Origin: Variovorax boronicumulans
GTDB taxonomy: Bacteria; Pseudomonadota; Gammaproteobacteria; Burkholderiales; Burkholderiaceae_C
Length of the DNA: 64,000 nt
NCBI RefSeq assembly: GCF_007677875.1
Contig: NZ_VEDO01000011.1
Coordinates: 124,001-188,000 of the forward strand
Direction: 5' to 3'
Below are positions 18,178 through 26,138 of the stretch, piece after piece. The notes under the pieces were generated by a model that saw only the letters and a program-made list of their open reading frames with translations, was not told where the DNA came from and did not search any database. The translations under genes and the position numbers were made by a program. Numbering within the stretch: position 1 is the first letter of the stretch; every line of letters starts with the position of its first letter.

Positions 18178-18257
18178 CGCTTGGCGCTTTGCTTATAACC
18201 AAGCGCACATAGCGCCAGAACAAATAAGTAGTTTGGATCTAAGGCCTCATTCCTTAG
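18178..18257 (+). promoter_or_regulatory. Inverted repeats upstream of the sulfate-assimilation operon
   Basis: Three inverted repeats lie between ppx and cysI. CGCTTGG (18178-18184) pairs with CCAAGCG (18199-18205). TGGCGCT (18182-18188) pairs with AGCGCCA (18211-18217). CTAAGG (18239-18244) pairs with CCTTAG (18252-18257). The first two share bases and exclude each other. The third is the best candidate operator, for example for a CysB-type LysR regulator. The region is AT-richer than its surroundings, as expected for a promoter. No protein site can be assigned with certainty. Confidence 0.4.
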
Positions 18258-18327
18258 AGTACGCGGGTTTCCACTGAGTCTTGAACCCCGCCGGCCCTGC
18301 ATGGGCCCCGCCTTCTCAAGCACCACG

Positions 18328-20112
18328 ATGTACCAATACACAGATTTCGACCGCGAGTTCGTCCAGCTGCGCGCTGCCCAGTACCGAGACCAGCTCGAAC
18401 GCTGGCAGAAGGGCGAGCTGGCGGAAGACGAATTCCGGCCGCTGCGCCTGCAGAACGGCTGGTACGTGCAGCGCTTCGCGCCCATGCTGCGCATCGCCGT
18501 GCCCTACGGCGAACTGAATTCGGCCCAGCTGCGCGTGCTGGCGAAGATCGCCCGCGAGTACGACGACCGCAGCGCGCACGACCTGGCCAAGGCCAACGCC
18601 GGCCTGTCCGACCTGTCCAGCCTGCCCGACAAGGTCGCGCATTTCACGACGCGCCAGAACGTGCAATACAACTGGATCCCGCTGGACAAGAGCGCCGACG
18701 TGATGGACCTGCTGGCCAGCGTCAACATGCATGGCATCCAGACCAGCGGCAACTGCATCCGCAACATCACGAGCGACGAGCGTGCCGGCATCGCCGTGGA
18801 CGAGATCGCCGACCCGCGCCCGTTCGCCGAGATCCTGCGCCACTGGAGCACGCTGCACCCCGAGTTCGCGTTCCTGCCGCGCAAGTTCAAGATCGCGATC
18901 ACCGGCGCGAGCGAAGACCGCGCCGCGACCTTCTGGCACGACGTGGGCCTGCACGTGGTGCGCAACGACGCCGGCGAGGTGGGCTTTCGCGTGCTGGTGG
19001 GCGGCGGCATGGGCCGCACGCCGGTGGTGGGCACGGTGATCCGCGAGTTCCTGCCCTGGAACCAGATCATCAACTACCTGGAAGCCGTGGTCCGCGTCTA
19101 CAACCGCTGGGGCCGGCGCGACAACATCTACAAGGCGCGCATCAAGATCCTCGTGAAGGCCGAAGGCCAGCACTATATCGACGAGGTCGAGCAGGAATAC
19201 GGCGAGATCATGGCGCATGACGGCGCAGCCCACACCATCACGCAGGCCGAGCTGGACCGTGTGTCGGCCTCGTTCCAGGCCCCGGCCCGCCCCGCAGTGG
19301 CCGACGTCGATACCGCGCTGCGCGCCGCCGCGCAGATCGATGCCCAGAACGACGTGGACTACACGCGCTGGCTGGCGCGCAACGTGGCCCCGCACAAGAA
19401 CCCCGACCTGCGCATCGTGACGCTGTCGTTCAAGCGCCTTGGCTTCGCGCCCGGCGATGCCACGGCCGACCAGCTGGACCGCGCGGCCGACCTGGCCGAC
19501 CGCTACAGCGCTGGCGAGGCGCGCGTCACGCACGACCAGAACCTGGTGCTGCCCTGGGTGCGCGCCGAGGAACTGCCGCTGCTCTGGCAGGAAGCCCGCA
19601 AGCTGGGCCTGGCCAAGTCCAACGTGCGCCTGCTGACCGACATGATCGCCTGCCCGGGCGGCGACTTCTGCGCGCTGGCCAACGCCCGCTCGCTGCCGAT
19701 CGCGCACGCCATCACGGCGCGCTACCAGGACATGGACGAGCTGCACGACCTGGGCGAGATCGACCTGCACATGAGCGGCTGCATCAACTCCTGCGGCCAC
19801 CACCACACCGGCCACATCGGCATCCTGGGCGTCGACAAGGACGGCCAGGAGTGGTACCAGGTGACGCTGGCCGGCTCGGACGGCTCGCAGCTGTCGGGCG
19901 CGCCCGCTGCCGGCAAGGTGGTCGGCCCCTCCTTCGCGGCGGCCGAGGTACCCGAAGTCATCGAGGCCCTGCTGGACACCTACCGTCGCGAGCGCACCAG
20001 CGGCGAGACCTTCATCGCCACGCTGCGCCGCGTCGGCCACGACCCGTTCAAGACCGCGGCCAACGCCGCCCGCGTGAGCACCGCGCGCAAGCCCGAAGCC
20101 CAGCCCGCCTGA
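18328..20112 (+). CDS. cysI: Nitrite/sulfite reductase, sulfite reductase hemoprotein (CysI-type)
   Basis: It reduces sulfite to sulfide with six electrons using a coupled siroheme and [4Fe-4S] cluster. The cluster cysteines are visible as ACPGGDFCALA and SGCINSCGHHH. The two ferredoxin-like half repeats are present (TSGNCIRNITSDERAGI; LVGGGMGRTPVVG). The 594-residue length fits CysI. I start at ATG 18328 (MYQYTDFDREFV); ATG 18301 would add nine residues. It is the first gene of the cluster with DUF934, cysH, cysD and cysN. No cysJ flavoprotein is present, so electrons may come from ferredoxin. A role as assimilatory nitrite reductase is less likely in this context. Confidence 0.92.
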   Translation: MYQYTDFDREFVQLRAAQYRDQLERWQKGELAEDEFRPLRLQNGWYVQRFAPMLRIAVPYGELNSAQLRVLAKIAREYDDRSAHDLAKANAGLSDLSSLPDKVAHFTTRQNVQYNWIPLDKSADVMDLLASVNMHGIQTSGNCIRNITSDERAGIAVDEIADPRPFAEILRHWSTLHPEFAFLPRKFKIAITGASEDRAATFWHDVGLHVVRNDAGEVGFRVLVGGGMGRTPVVGTVIREFLPWNQIINYLEAVVRVYNRWGRRDNIYKARIKILVKAEGQHYIDEVEQEYGEIMAHDGAAHTITQAELDRVSASFQAPARPAVADVDTALRAAAQIDAQNDVDYTRWLARNVAPHKNPDLRIVTLSFKRLGFAPGDATADQLDRAADLADRYSAGEARVTHDQNLVLPWVRAEELPLLWQEARKLGLAKSNVRLLTDMIACPGGDFCALANARSLPIAHAITARYQDMDELHDLGEIDLHMSGCINSCGHHHTGHIGILGVDKDGQEWYQVTLAGSDGSQLSGAPAAGKVVGPSFAAAEVPEVIEALLDTYRRERTSGETFIATLRRVGHDPFKTAANAARVSTARKPEAQPA

Positions 20113-20129
20113 ACCCGCAGAGCCATCCG

Positions 20130-20525
20130 ATGAACATCCTGACATTCGAAGACCACCAGACTCCGGCCGAAGGCGAAGCCGGCGTGCTGGTGCTGGACAA
20201 CACCGTCGATCCGCGCAGCGTGTCGCTGGCCGGCGTGCGGCGCATCGACCTCAGCTTCCCCAAGTTCACCGACGGCCGCGCCTACAGCCAGGCCTACCTG
20301 CTGCGCCGCCGCCTGGGCTTTGCGGGCGAGATCCGCGCCACCGGCGACGTGCTGATCGACCAGCTCGTGCAGATGGCGCGTTCGGGCGTCACCACCGCCG
20401 TGCTGCGCCAGGGCCTGAAGGCCGACGCTGCCCAGCGCCAGTTCGACCGCTTCAAGGGCTTCTACCAGGGCGACGCGAGCCACCCGGCGCCGCATTTCGC
20501 CGAGGCCGACGCGGCAGTTGCCTGA
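20130..20525 (+). CDS. DUF934 protein of the sulfite-reduction operon
   Basis: This 131-residue protein carries the DUF934 pattern: VRRIDLSFPKFTDGRAYSQAYLLRRRLGFAGEIRATGDVLIDQLVQMARSG. The family is found almost only next to cysI-type sulfite reductases that lack CysJ, and it is usually described as a probable oxidoreductase or accessory factor; its activity is not established. No cofactor motif is visible and it has no Cys residue, so it is unlikely to hold an iron-sulfur cluster. It lies 17 bases after cysI. Start ATG 20130 is the first after the cysI stop. Confidence 0.88.
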   Translation: MNILTFEDHQTPAEGEAGVLVLDNTVDPRSVSLAGVRRIDLSFPKFTDGRAYSQAYLLRRRLGFAGEIRATGDVLIDQLVQMARSGVTTAVLRQGLKADAAQRQFDRFKGFYQGDASHPAPHFAEADAAVA

Positions 20526-20543
20526 GCGCTTGAGGAAACTGCC

Positions 20544-21167
20544 ATGTCGACCCTCGACCTTGCCCGCATCAACGCCGAACTCGGCCGCAACGCGCCTGCC
20601 CTGGTGGATTGGGCCCTCGGCCTGCGCCAGCCGGCCATCGTCACCACCAACTTCCGCCCGTTCGAGGCGGTCATCCTGCACCTGGTCACGCAAGCCAAGC
20701 CGGATGTGCCAGTGGTCTGGATGGACAACGGCTACAACACCGAGGCCACCTACCGCTTCGTCGACGAAGTGACCCAGCGCCTGAAGCTGAACCTGCACGT
20801 CTACCTGCCGCGCCGCTCGCGCGCGCACCGCGAAGCCGTGGAAGGCGCCACGCCAGCGCTGGACGACCCGCGGCACCAAGCCTTCACCGAGGAAGTGAAG
20901 CTGGAGCCCTTCGCCCGCGCGCTGCGCGAGATGGCCCCCAAGGTCTGGTTCACGGCCTTGCGCGCGACCGACACCGCCGTGCGGGCCCAGATGGAGCCGG
21001 TGAGCATCAACCCCGATGGCCTGATCAAGGTCGCGCCCCTGCTGCACTGGTCGTCGAAGGATCTGCACGACTACTGCCAGGCCCACGACCTGCCCAACAA
21101 CTTCGACTACGTGGACCCCACCAAGGGGGAAGACAACCGCGAATGCGGCCTGCACCTGAGCCACTGA
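20544..21167 (+). CDS. cysH: Phosphoadenylyl-sulfate (or adenylyl-sulfate) reductase CysH
   Basis: The enzyme reduces activated sulfate to sulfite with thioredoxin. The 207 residues contain the nucleotide-binding stretch IVTTNFRPFEAVILHL, VVWMDNGYNTEATYRF and the catalytic C-terminal ECGLH. Only two Cys exist (HDYCQAH and ECGLH); the CC...CxxC set that binds the iron-sulfur cluster of APS reductases is absent. This favours a PAPS-type enzyme, although no APS kinase (cysC) is in the window. It is shorter than E. coli CysH (244). It follows DUF934 by 18 bases with GAGGAAACTGCC before the ATG. Confidence 0.9.
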   Translation: MSTLDLARINAELGRNAPALVDWALGLRQPAIVTTNFRPFEAVILHLVTQAKPDVPVVWMDNGYNTEATYRFVDEVTQRLKLNLHVYLPRRSRAHREAVEGATPALDDPRHQAFTEEVKLEPFARALREMAPKVWFTALRATDTAVRAQMEPVSINPDGLIKVAPLLHWSSKDLHDYCQAHDLPNNFDYVDPTKGEDNRECGLHLSH

Positions 21168-21221
21168 AGCCCACTTGAACCGATCAGGCCCCTCCTGGCG
21201 CACCGAGAAACCGACCCTGAC

Positions 21222-22184
21222 ATGAACGCCCGCACCCAACTCGAAGAACGTCCCGACCTGCTGCAGCCGCCGGTCGCCCACGCGCCGCTGGCCGACGCCC
21301 AGCTCGACGCGCTCGAAGAAGAAGCCATCTTCGTGCTGCGCGAGGTGGCGGCTGCGTTCGAGCGCCCCGCTCTACTGTTCTCGGGCGGCAAGGACTCGCT
21401 GGTGCTGCTCAAGTGCGCCGAGAAGGCCTTCGGCACCGGCCGCATCCCTTACCCCTTGCTCATGATCGACACGGGCCACAACTTCCATGAAGTGACCGAC
21501 TTCCGCGATTTGCGCGCCAAGGAGCTGGGCGCCGAACTCATCGTGCGCAGCGTGGAAGACTCGATGAAGCGCGGCACCGTGCGCCTGGCCCATCCGGGCG
21601 AGTCGCGCAACGTGCACCAGTCGGTCACGCTGCTCGAGGCCATCGAAGAGTTCCGCTTCGACGCGTTGATCGGCGGCGCCCGCCGCGACGAGGAGAAGGC
21701 CCGCGCCAAGGAGCGCATCTTCTCGCACCGCGACAGCTTCGGCCAATGGCAGCCCAAGGCCCAGCGCCCCGAACTGTGGACCTTGTTCAACACCCGGCTG
21801 CAGAGCGGCGAGCACTTCCGCGTGTTCCCCATTTCCAACTGGACCGAACGCGACGTGTGGCAGTACATCGCGCGCGAAAACATCGCCCTGCCCTCGCTGT
21901 ACTACAGCCACGAGCGCACGGTGGTGGAACGCCGCGGCCTCTTGGTGCCCGTGACCGAACTCACGCCGCTCAAGGAAGGCGAGGTGGCCGAGCGCCGCCA
22001 GGTGCGTTTCCGCACCGTGGGCGACATCACCTGCACCTGCCCCGTGGAGAGCCTGGCCAGCACGCCCGACGAGATCGTGGTGGAGACGCTGCTGTCCGAC
22101 GTCAGCGAGCGCGGTGCCACGCGCATGGACGACAAGACCTCCGAAGCCTCGATGGAAAAGCGCAAGAAGGACGGTTACTTCTGA
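21222..22184 (+). CDS. cysD: Sulfate adenylyltransferase subunit 2 (CysD)
   Basis: This is the catalytic ATP sulfurylase subunit, forming adenylyl-sulfate from sulfate and ATP with CysN. The PP-loop LLFSGGKDSLVLL (SGGKDS at 54-59) and the family motifs LLMIDTGHNFHEVTDFRD, GGARRDEEKARAKER and FPISNWTERDVWQYI are intact. The tail DKTSEASMEKRKKDGYF is the usual CysD end. The length of 320 is slightly above E. coli (302) owing to the N-terminal leader. The stop overlaps the cysN ATG. Confidence 0.97.
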   Translation: MNARTQLEERPDLLQPPVAHAPLADAQLDALEEEAIFVLREVAAAFERPALLFSGGKDSLVLLKCAEKAFGTGRIPYPLLMIDTGHNFHEVTDFRDLRAKELGAELIVRSVEDSMKRGTVRLAHPGESRNVHQSVTLLEAIEEFRFDALIGGARRDEEKARAKERIFSHRDSFGQWQPKAQRPELWTLFNTRLQSGEHFRVFPISNWTERDVWQYIARENIALPSLYYSHERTVVERRGLLVPVTELTPLKEGEVAERRQVRFRTVGDITCTCPVESLASTPDEIVVETLLSDVSERGATRMDDKTSEASMEKRKKDGYF

Positions 22185-23539
22185 TGACTGCCACTCTGGA
22201 ACACCCCGTGACGACCGCCGCGCCCACTGCCGCCAACGACGCCGCCCCAACGGCCGCGCTCAAGTTCATCACCTGCGGCTCGGTCGACGACGGCAAGAGC
22301 ACGCTGATCGGCCGCCTGCTGGTCGACAGCAAGGCCGTGCTCTCCGACCAACTGGCCGGCGTGCAGCGCCAGGGCCAGGATGGCCGCGAAACCGACCTCG
22401 CGCTGCTGACCGACGGCCTGTCCGCCGAGCGCGAGCAAGGCATCACGATCGACGTGGCCTACCGCTATTTTTCGACCACGCGGCGCAAGTTCATCATCGG
22501 CGACACGCCGGGCCACGAGCAGTACACGCGCAACATGGTGACGGCCGCCTCCAGCGCCGATGCAGCCGTTCTGCTGGTCGATGCCACCAAGCTGGCCTGG
22601 CAGGACGCGAGCTTCCCGCTCCTGGCGCAGACGCGCCGCCATGCGCTGCTGGTGCAGCTGCTGCGCGTGCCGGCCATCGTGTTTGCCGTGAACAAGCTCG
22701 ACGCCGTGGCCGACCCCAAGCTGGCCTACACCCGCATCGAGGCGGCGCTGCGCGGCTTCGCGGCGGAGGCCGGCATCGCGGTCGAGGCCATCGTGCCCGT
22801 CTCGGCACTCAAGGGCTGGAATGTGGTCGATCCGGCGCCCTCCGCGCCGGATGGCGCCCACTGGTGCGGCTACCACGGGCCCAGCCTGCTGCGCATCCTC
22901 GAAGGCCTGTCGAACACGCCCTCCGAAACCGGCCTGCCGCTGGCGTTCCCGGTGCAATGGGTCGAGAAGTTCTCGTCCTCGTCGGACACCAGCCAGGGCC
23001 GCCGCGTGTTCTGGGGCCGCGTGGCCACGGGCCAGGCGACGGTCGGCCAGCGCGTGCGCGTGCTGCCGAGCGGCCAGACCGCCACCATCGCCCGTGTGCT
23101 GAGCCACGTGCGGCAGGAGCGCGACGTGGCGGCCGGCCACAGCGCCGGCATCGTGCTGGACCGCGAGGTCGACGTCTCGCGCGGCGACTGGCTGCTGGCG
23201 CAGGCCGATGACGGTACGGCGCTGCAGGGCGCGCGCGAGCTGTCCGCCACCATCGCCTGGATGGACGACGAGCCGCTGGTGCCGGGCCGTGCCTACTGGG
23301 CGCTGCACGGCCACCGCTGGGTCAAGGCCAAGGTGCGCCGCATCGTGCACAAGCTGGACATCCACACACTGGCCGAACAGGACGCCGCCGAGCTCGAAGC
23401 CAACGCCATCGGCGAGGTCGAGCTGGTGCTGCAGGACAGCATCGCCACGCTGCCCTACCGCCAGTCGCGCACGCTGGGTGCGCTGGTGCTGGTCGACCAG
23501 GCCTCGCACAAGACCGCCGCCGCCGTGCTGGTGCGCTGA
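22184..23539 (+). CDS. cysN: Sulfate adenylyltransferase subunit 1, GTPase (CysN)
   Basis: This is the GTPase subunit that drives ATP sulfurylase. EF-Tu-like GTP motifs are G1 GSVDDGKST (32-40), G2 in ITIDVAYRYF, G3 DTPGHEQYTRNM, and NKLD for guanine. At 451 residues it is a plain CysN with no fused APS-kinase domain; the protein ends at the beta-barrel region (IATLPYRQSRTLGALVLVD). ATG 22184 overlaps the cysD stop, which fixes the start. A Thr/Ala-rich leader of 25 residues precedes the GTPase. Confidence 0.96.
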   Translation: MTATLEHPVTTAAPTAANDAAPTAALKFITCGSVDDGKSTLIGRLLVDSKAVLSDQLAGVQRQGQDGRETDLALLTDGLSAEREQGITIDVAYRYFSTTRRKFIIGDTPGHEQYTRNMVTAASSADAAVLLVDATKLAWQDASFPLLAQTRRHALLVQLLRVPAIVFAVNKLDAVADPKLAYTRIEAALRGFAAEAGIAVEAIVPVSALKGWNVVDPAPSAPDGAHWCGYHGPSLLRILEGLSNTPSETGLPLAFPVQWVEKFSSSSDTSQGRRVFWGRVATGQATVGQRVRVLPSGQTATIARVLSHVRQERDVAAGHSAGIVLDREVDVSRGDWLLAQADDGTALQGARELSATIAWMDDEPLVPGRAYWALHGHRWVKAKVRRIVHKLDIHTLAEQDAAELEANAIGEVELVLQDSIATLPYRQSRTLGALVLVDQASHKTAAAVLVR

Positions 23540-23613
23540 CCGCGCACCTGTCGTCTTCCCGCCTCATCCATGCCAGCCACAGGGCTGCGCACAGGGTGGG
23601 GCACAAAAGTCCC

Positions 23614-23619
23614 TAAAAT
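23614..23619 (+). promoter_or_regulatory. -10 element upstream of fdxA
   Basis: TAAAAT lies 46 bases before the ferredoxin ATG, followed by CGCGGGTTTTCCCC. No good -35 is seen. It suggests that fdxA has its own promoter apart from the cys genes. Confidence 0.4.
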
Positions 23620-23665
23620 CGCGGGTTTTCCCCAGCGGCCCTGCCCGCCCGCACCCACCAACACC

Positions 23666-23995
23666 ATGACCCACGTCGTCTCCGAAAACTGTATCCGCTG
23701 CAAATACACCGACTGCGTCGATGTGTGCCCCGTGGACTGCTTCCGCGAAGGCCCGAACATGCTGGTGATCGACCCGGACGAGTGCATCGACTGCGCGGTC
23801 TGCATCCCCGAGTGCCCGGCCAACGCCATCTTCGCCGAGGAAGACCTGCCCGCGGACCAGCTGGCCTTCATCAAGCTCAATGCCGAACTGGCGCTGGCCG
23901 ACGGCTGGAAGAGCATCACCAAGCGCAAGGCACCGCTGCCCGACGCCGACGAGTGGAAAGACAAGCCGAACAAGATCGCCGAACTGGTGAAGTGA
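23666..23995 (+). CDS. fdxA: 7Fe ferredoxin FdxA
   Basis: This 109-residue electron carrier of the Azotobacter FdI type has one [3Fe-4S] and one [4Fe-4S] cluster. Cysteines at 9, 12, 17, 21 and 25 ([19 protein letters not shown]) and at 40, 43, 46 and 50 ([13 protein letters not shown]) show the pattern. The C-terminal extension of about 50 residues is typical of FdxA. ATG 23666 is chosen because the motif starts nine residues in; an upstream in-frame start would add a low-complexity leader. It sits 14 bases before the ferredoxin reductase and 126 bases after cysN, so it may feed CysI. Confidence 0.96.
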   Translation: MTHVVSENCIRCKYTDCVDVCPVDCFREGPNMLVIDPDECIDCAVCIPECPANAIFAEEDLPADQLAFIKLNAELALADGWKSITKRKAPLPDADEWKDKPNKIAELVK

Positions 23996-24008
23996 GGGCC
24001 GGGCGCGC

Positions 24009-25031
24009 GTGATCGAGACCGACGCGCTCATCATTGGGGCGGGCCCGGCCGGCCTGTTCCAGGCCTTCCAGCTGGGCCTGCAGGAGATCCGGACCCACAT
24101 CGTCGACGTGCTGCCCTACGTGGGCGGGCAGTGTGCGGCGCTGTACGCGGACAAACCCATCTACGACATTCCGGGCGTGCCGATGTGCACGGGGCGCGCG
24201 CTCGTGGCCTCGTTGCAGCAGCAGGTGGCGCCGTTCTCGCCCACGCTGCACCTGGGCCAGGAAGTCACCGAGTTCGCCACGCTGCCCGATGGGCGCCTGC
24301 AGCTGGCCACCAGCGCAGGCATACAGTTCACGGTGCGTGCGCTGTTCATCGCGGCCGGCATCGGGGCCTTCCAGCCGCGCCGGCTGCGCATCGATGGCAT
24401 CGGGGCGTTCGAAGGCGGCGCGCTGCACTACCACGCGCCCGAGCCGTCCATCGTCACCGGCAGGCACTTGGTCATCGCCGGTGGCGGCGAAGAAGCCGTG
24501 GCATCGGCCATCGCGTTGGCCGATGCGTCGCCGGCCTCGCTGACGCTGCTGCACCGGCGCGATGTGTTCGAAGCCGAACCGCAGCAGCTGGCCGCATTGC
24601 AGCGCCTGCGCGAGACCGGCCGCGTGCAGGTCGTGACGGGCCAGCCGACAGGCTTCGCGACGGGCGGCGACGGCGAGCTCGCGCAACTCGTGCTGAGCCA
24701 TGCTGAAGGGCCGGACACGCCGCTGAACCTGGACCTGCTGCTCGTTCGCCAGGGCCTGTCACCGAGGCTCGGCGCCATCGCCGACTGGGGTCTGGCCATG
24801 GAGCGCAAGCAACTCGTGGTCGACCCCGCCACTTGCGCGACCAGCCTGCCCGGCGTCTATGCGGTGGGCGACATCAACCACTACCCGGGCAAGAAGAAGC
24901 TGATCCTGTGCGGCTTCCATGAGGCGACGCTGGCGGCTTATGACGCTGCGGAGCGCCTCGTCGTGGACCGCAAGGTGGTGGTCGAGTACACGACCACCTC
25001 GACGCGCCTGCACGCGCTGCTGCGCGCCTGA
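24009..25031 (+). CDS. Ferredoxin--NADP(+) reductase, type 2 (thioredoxin-reductase-like)
   Basis: This 340-residue flavoprotein moves electrons between NADPH and ferredoxin. The FAD motif DALIIGAGPAGLFQAF, the NADPH-site strand HLVIAGGGEEAVASAIAL and the second FAD contact GVYAVGDINHYPGKKKLILCGFHEATLAAY are clear. The CxxC redox pair of thioredoxin reductase is absent, as expected of type-2 FNR. The start is GTG 24009. It is adjacent to fdxA in the same direction, so the pair probably works together, perhaps as the electron supply to the CysJ-less sulfite reductase. Confidence 0.9.
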   Translation: MIETDALIIGAGPAGLFQAFQLGLQEIRTHIVDVLPYVGGQCAALYADKPIYDIPGVPMCTGRALVASLQQQVAPFSPTLHLGQEVTEFATLPDGRLQLATSAGIQFTVRALFIAAGIGAFQPRRLRIDGIGAFEGGALHYHAPEPSIVTGRHLVIAGGGEEAVASAIALADASPASLTLLHRRDVFEAEPQQLAALQRLRETGRVQVVTGQPTGFATGGDGELAQLVLSHAEGPDTPLNLDLLLVRQGLSPRLGAIADWGLAMERKQLVVDPATCATSLPGVYAVGDINHYPGKKKLILCGFHEATLAAYDAAERLVVDRKVVVEYTTTSTRLHALLRA

Positions 25032-25042
25032 GTCGCTGCGGG

Positions 25043-25072
25043 TGATCCACCCGCCCGCCCGCCGCGTACCAG
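25043..25072 (+). promoter_or_regulatory. Candidate RpoE/ChrR-type ECF promoter of the methyltransferase operon
   Basis: TGATCC (25043-25048), an 18-base spacer and TACCAG (25067-25072) match the layout of the site before the sigma gene at 39541. The -35 is identical; the -10 keeps only the initial TA. The ATG of the first gene lies just four bases after the -10, so the transcript would be nearly leaderless. Confidence 0.55.
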
Positions 25073-25076
25073 CGGC

Positions 25077-26138
25077 ATGACCCGCAACCCCGACCTCACC
25101 GCCGCCACGGCCCTGCGCTGGGCCGAGCAGGGCCGCCTGCCCGACCGTCTCGTGCGCAGCGGCATCCGCCACCTGCTGCGCCAGCGCCTGACCGAGCTGC
25201 GCAGCGGCGATGCCGAAGCGGCGGCGCAGCAGACGCAGGATTTCCTCGCGCAGATGCGCCAGGCGGCTCTGGCGCCCTTGCCCGAGAAGGCCAACGAGCA
25301 GCACTATGAGGTGCCGGCCGCGTTCTTCGCCGAAGTGCTGGGCCCGCACCGCAAGTACAGCAGCTGCCACTGGCCGGCGGGGGTGCACACGCTGGCAGAG
25401 GCCGAAGCTGCGGCACTCACCACCACCTGCAGCCGCGCGCAGCTGCACGACGGCCAGCGCGTGCTGGAACTGGGTTGCGGCTGGGGTTCGCTCTCGCTGT
25501 GGATGGCCGAGCGCTATCCGAACAGCTGGATCACGGCCTTGTCCAACTCCCATTCGCAGCGCGAGCACATCGAGGCCGAAGCACGCCAGCGCGGCCTGTC
25601 CAACCTGCGCGTGCTGACCTGCGACATCAATGCGTTCGACACCCAGGAGCGCTTCGACCGCGTGGTCTCGGTCGAGATGTTCGAGCACCTGCGCAACTGG
25701 CCGCGCGCCTTCGCACAGGTGGCGCGCTGGCTGCAGCCAGGCGGGCGCTTTTTCATGCATGTGTTCGCCCACCGCGAGGCGCCCTACCCCTTCGAGGTGC
25801 GCGACGAGAGCGACTGGATGAGCCGCCATTTTTTCTCGGGCGGCATGATGCCCAGCGACGACCTGGCCTTGCATTGCCAGGACGACCTGCGCCTGCTGGC
25901 GCGCTGGCGCTGGGACGGCCGCCACTACCAGCGCACGGCCGCCGCCTGGCTGGCCAACATGGATGCAGCGCAGGACACGCTGATGCCGTTGATGGCGGCC
26001 ACCTACGGCGAGGCGCAGGCCGGCGTCTGGTGGCAGCGCTGGCGGCTGTTCTTCATGGCGGTCGAGGAATTGTTCGGCTACGACGCGGGCCAGCAATGGT
26101 GGGTCAGCCACTATCTCTTCGAGCGGCGGGCGCCATGA
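25077..26138 (+). CDS. Cyclopropane-fatty-acid-synthase-like SAM methyltransferase
   Basis: This 353-residue class I SAM-dependent methyltransferase probably acts on unsaturated acyl chains of membrane lipids. The SAM-binding motif is VLELGCGWGSLSLW (ELGCGWG 131-137). QHYEVPAAFF and RKYSSCHW before it match the CFA family HYD-x-x-x-x-FY and lid region in outline. EMFEHLRNW and QVARWLQPGGRFFMHVFAH follow. It lacks the N-terminal domain of true CFA synthase. It heads a four-gene overlapping operon with DUF2878, DUF1295 and DUF6134. A relative of this type makes methylated or furan fatty acid precursors in Rhodobacter; the product here is not known. Confidence 0.85.
   Translation: MTRNPDLTAATALRWAEQGRLPDRLVRSGIRHLLRQRLTELRSGDAEAAAQQTQDFLAQMRQAALAPLPEKANEQHYEVPAAFFAEVLGPHRKYSSCHWPAGVHTLAEAEAAALTTTCSRAQLHDGQRVLELGCGWGSLSLWMAERYPNSWITALSNSHSQREHIEAEARQRGLSNLRVLTCDINAFDTQERFDRVVSVEMFEHLRNWPRAFAQVARWLQPGGRFFMHVFAHREAPYPFEVRDESDWMSRHFFSGGMMPSDDLALHCQDDLRLLARWRWDGRHYQRTAAAWLANMDAAQDTLMPLMAATYGEAQAGVWWQRWRLFFMAVEELFGYDAGQQWWVSHYLFERRAP

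Noticed and set aside
23570-23665. N-terminal extension of ferredoxin
   Set aside because: The extra 32 residues are low-complexity and lie over the -10 region; FdxA starts at ATG 23666.
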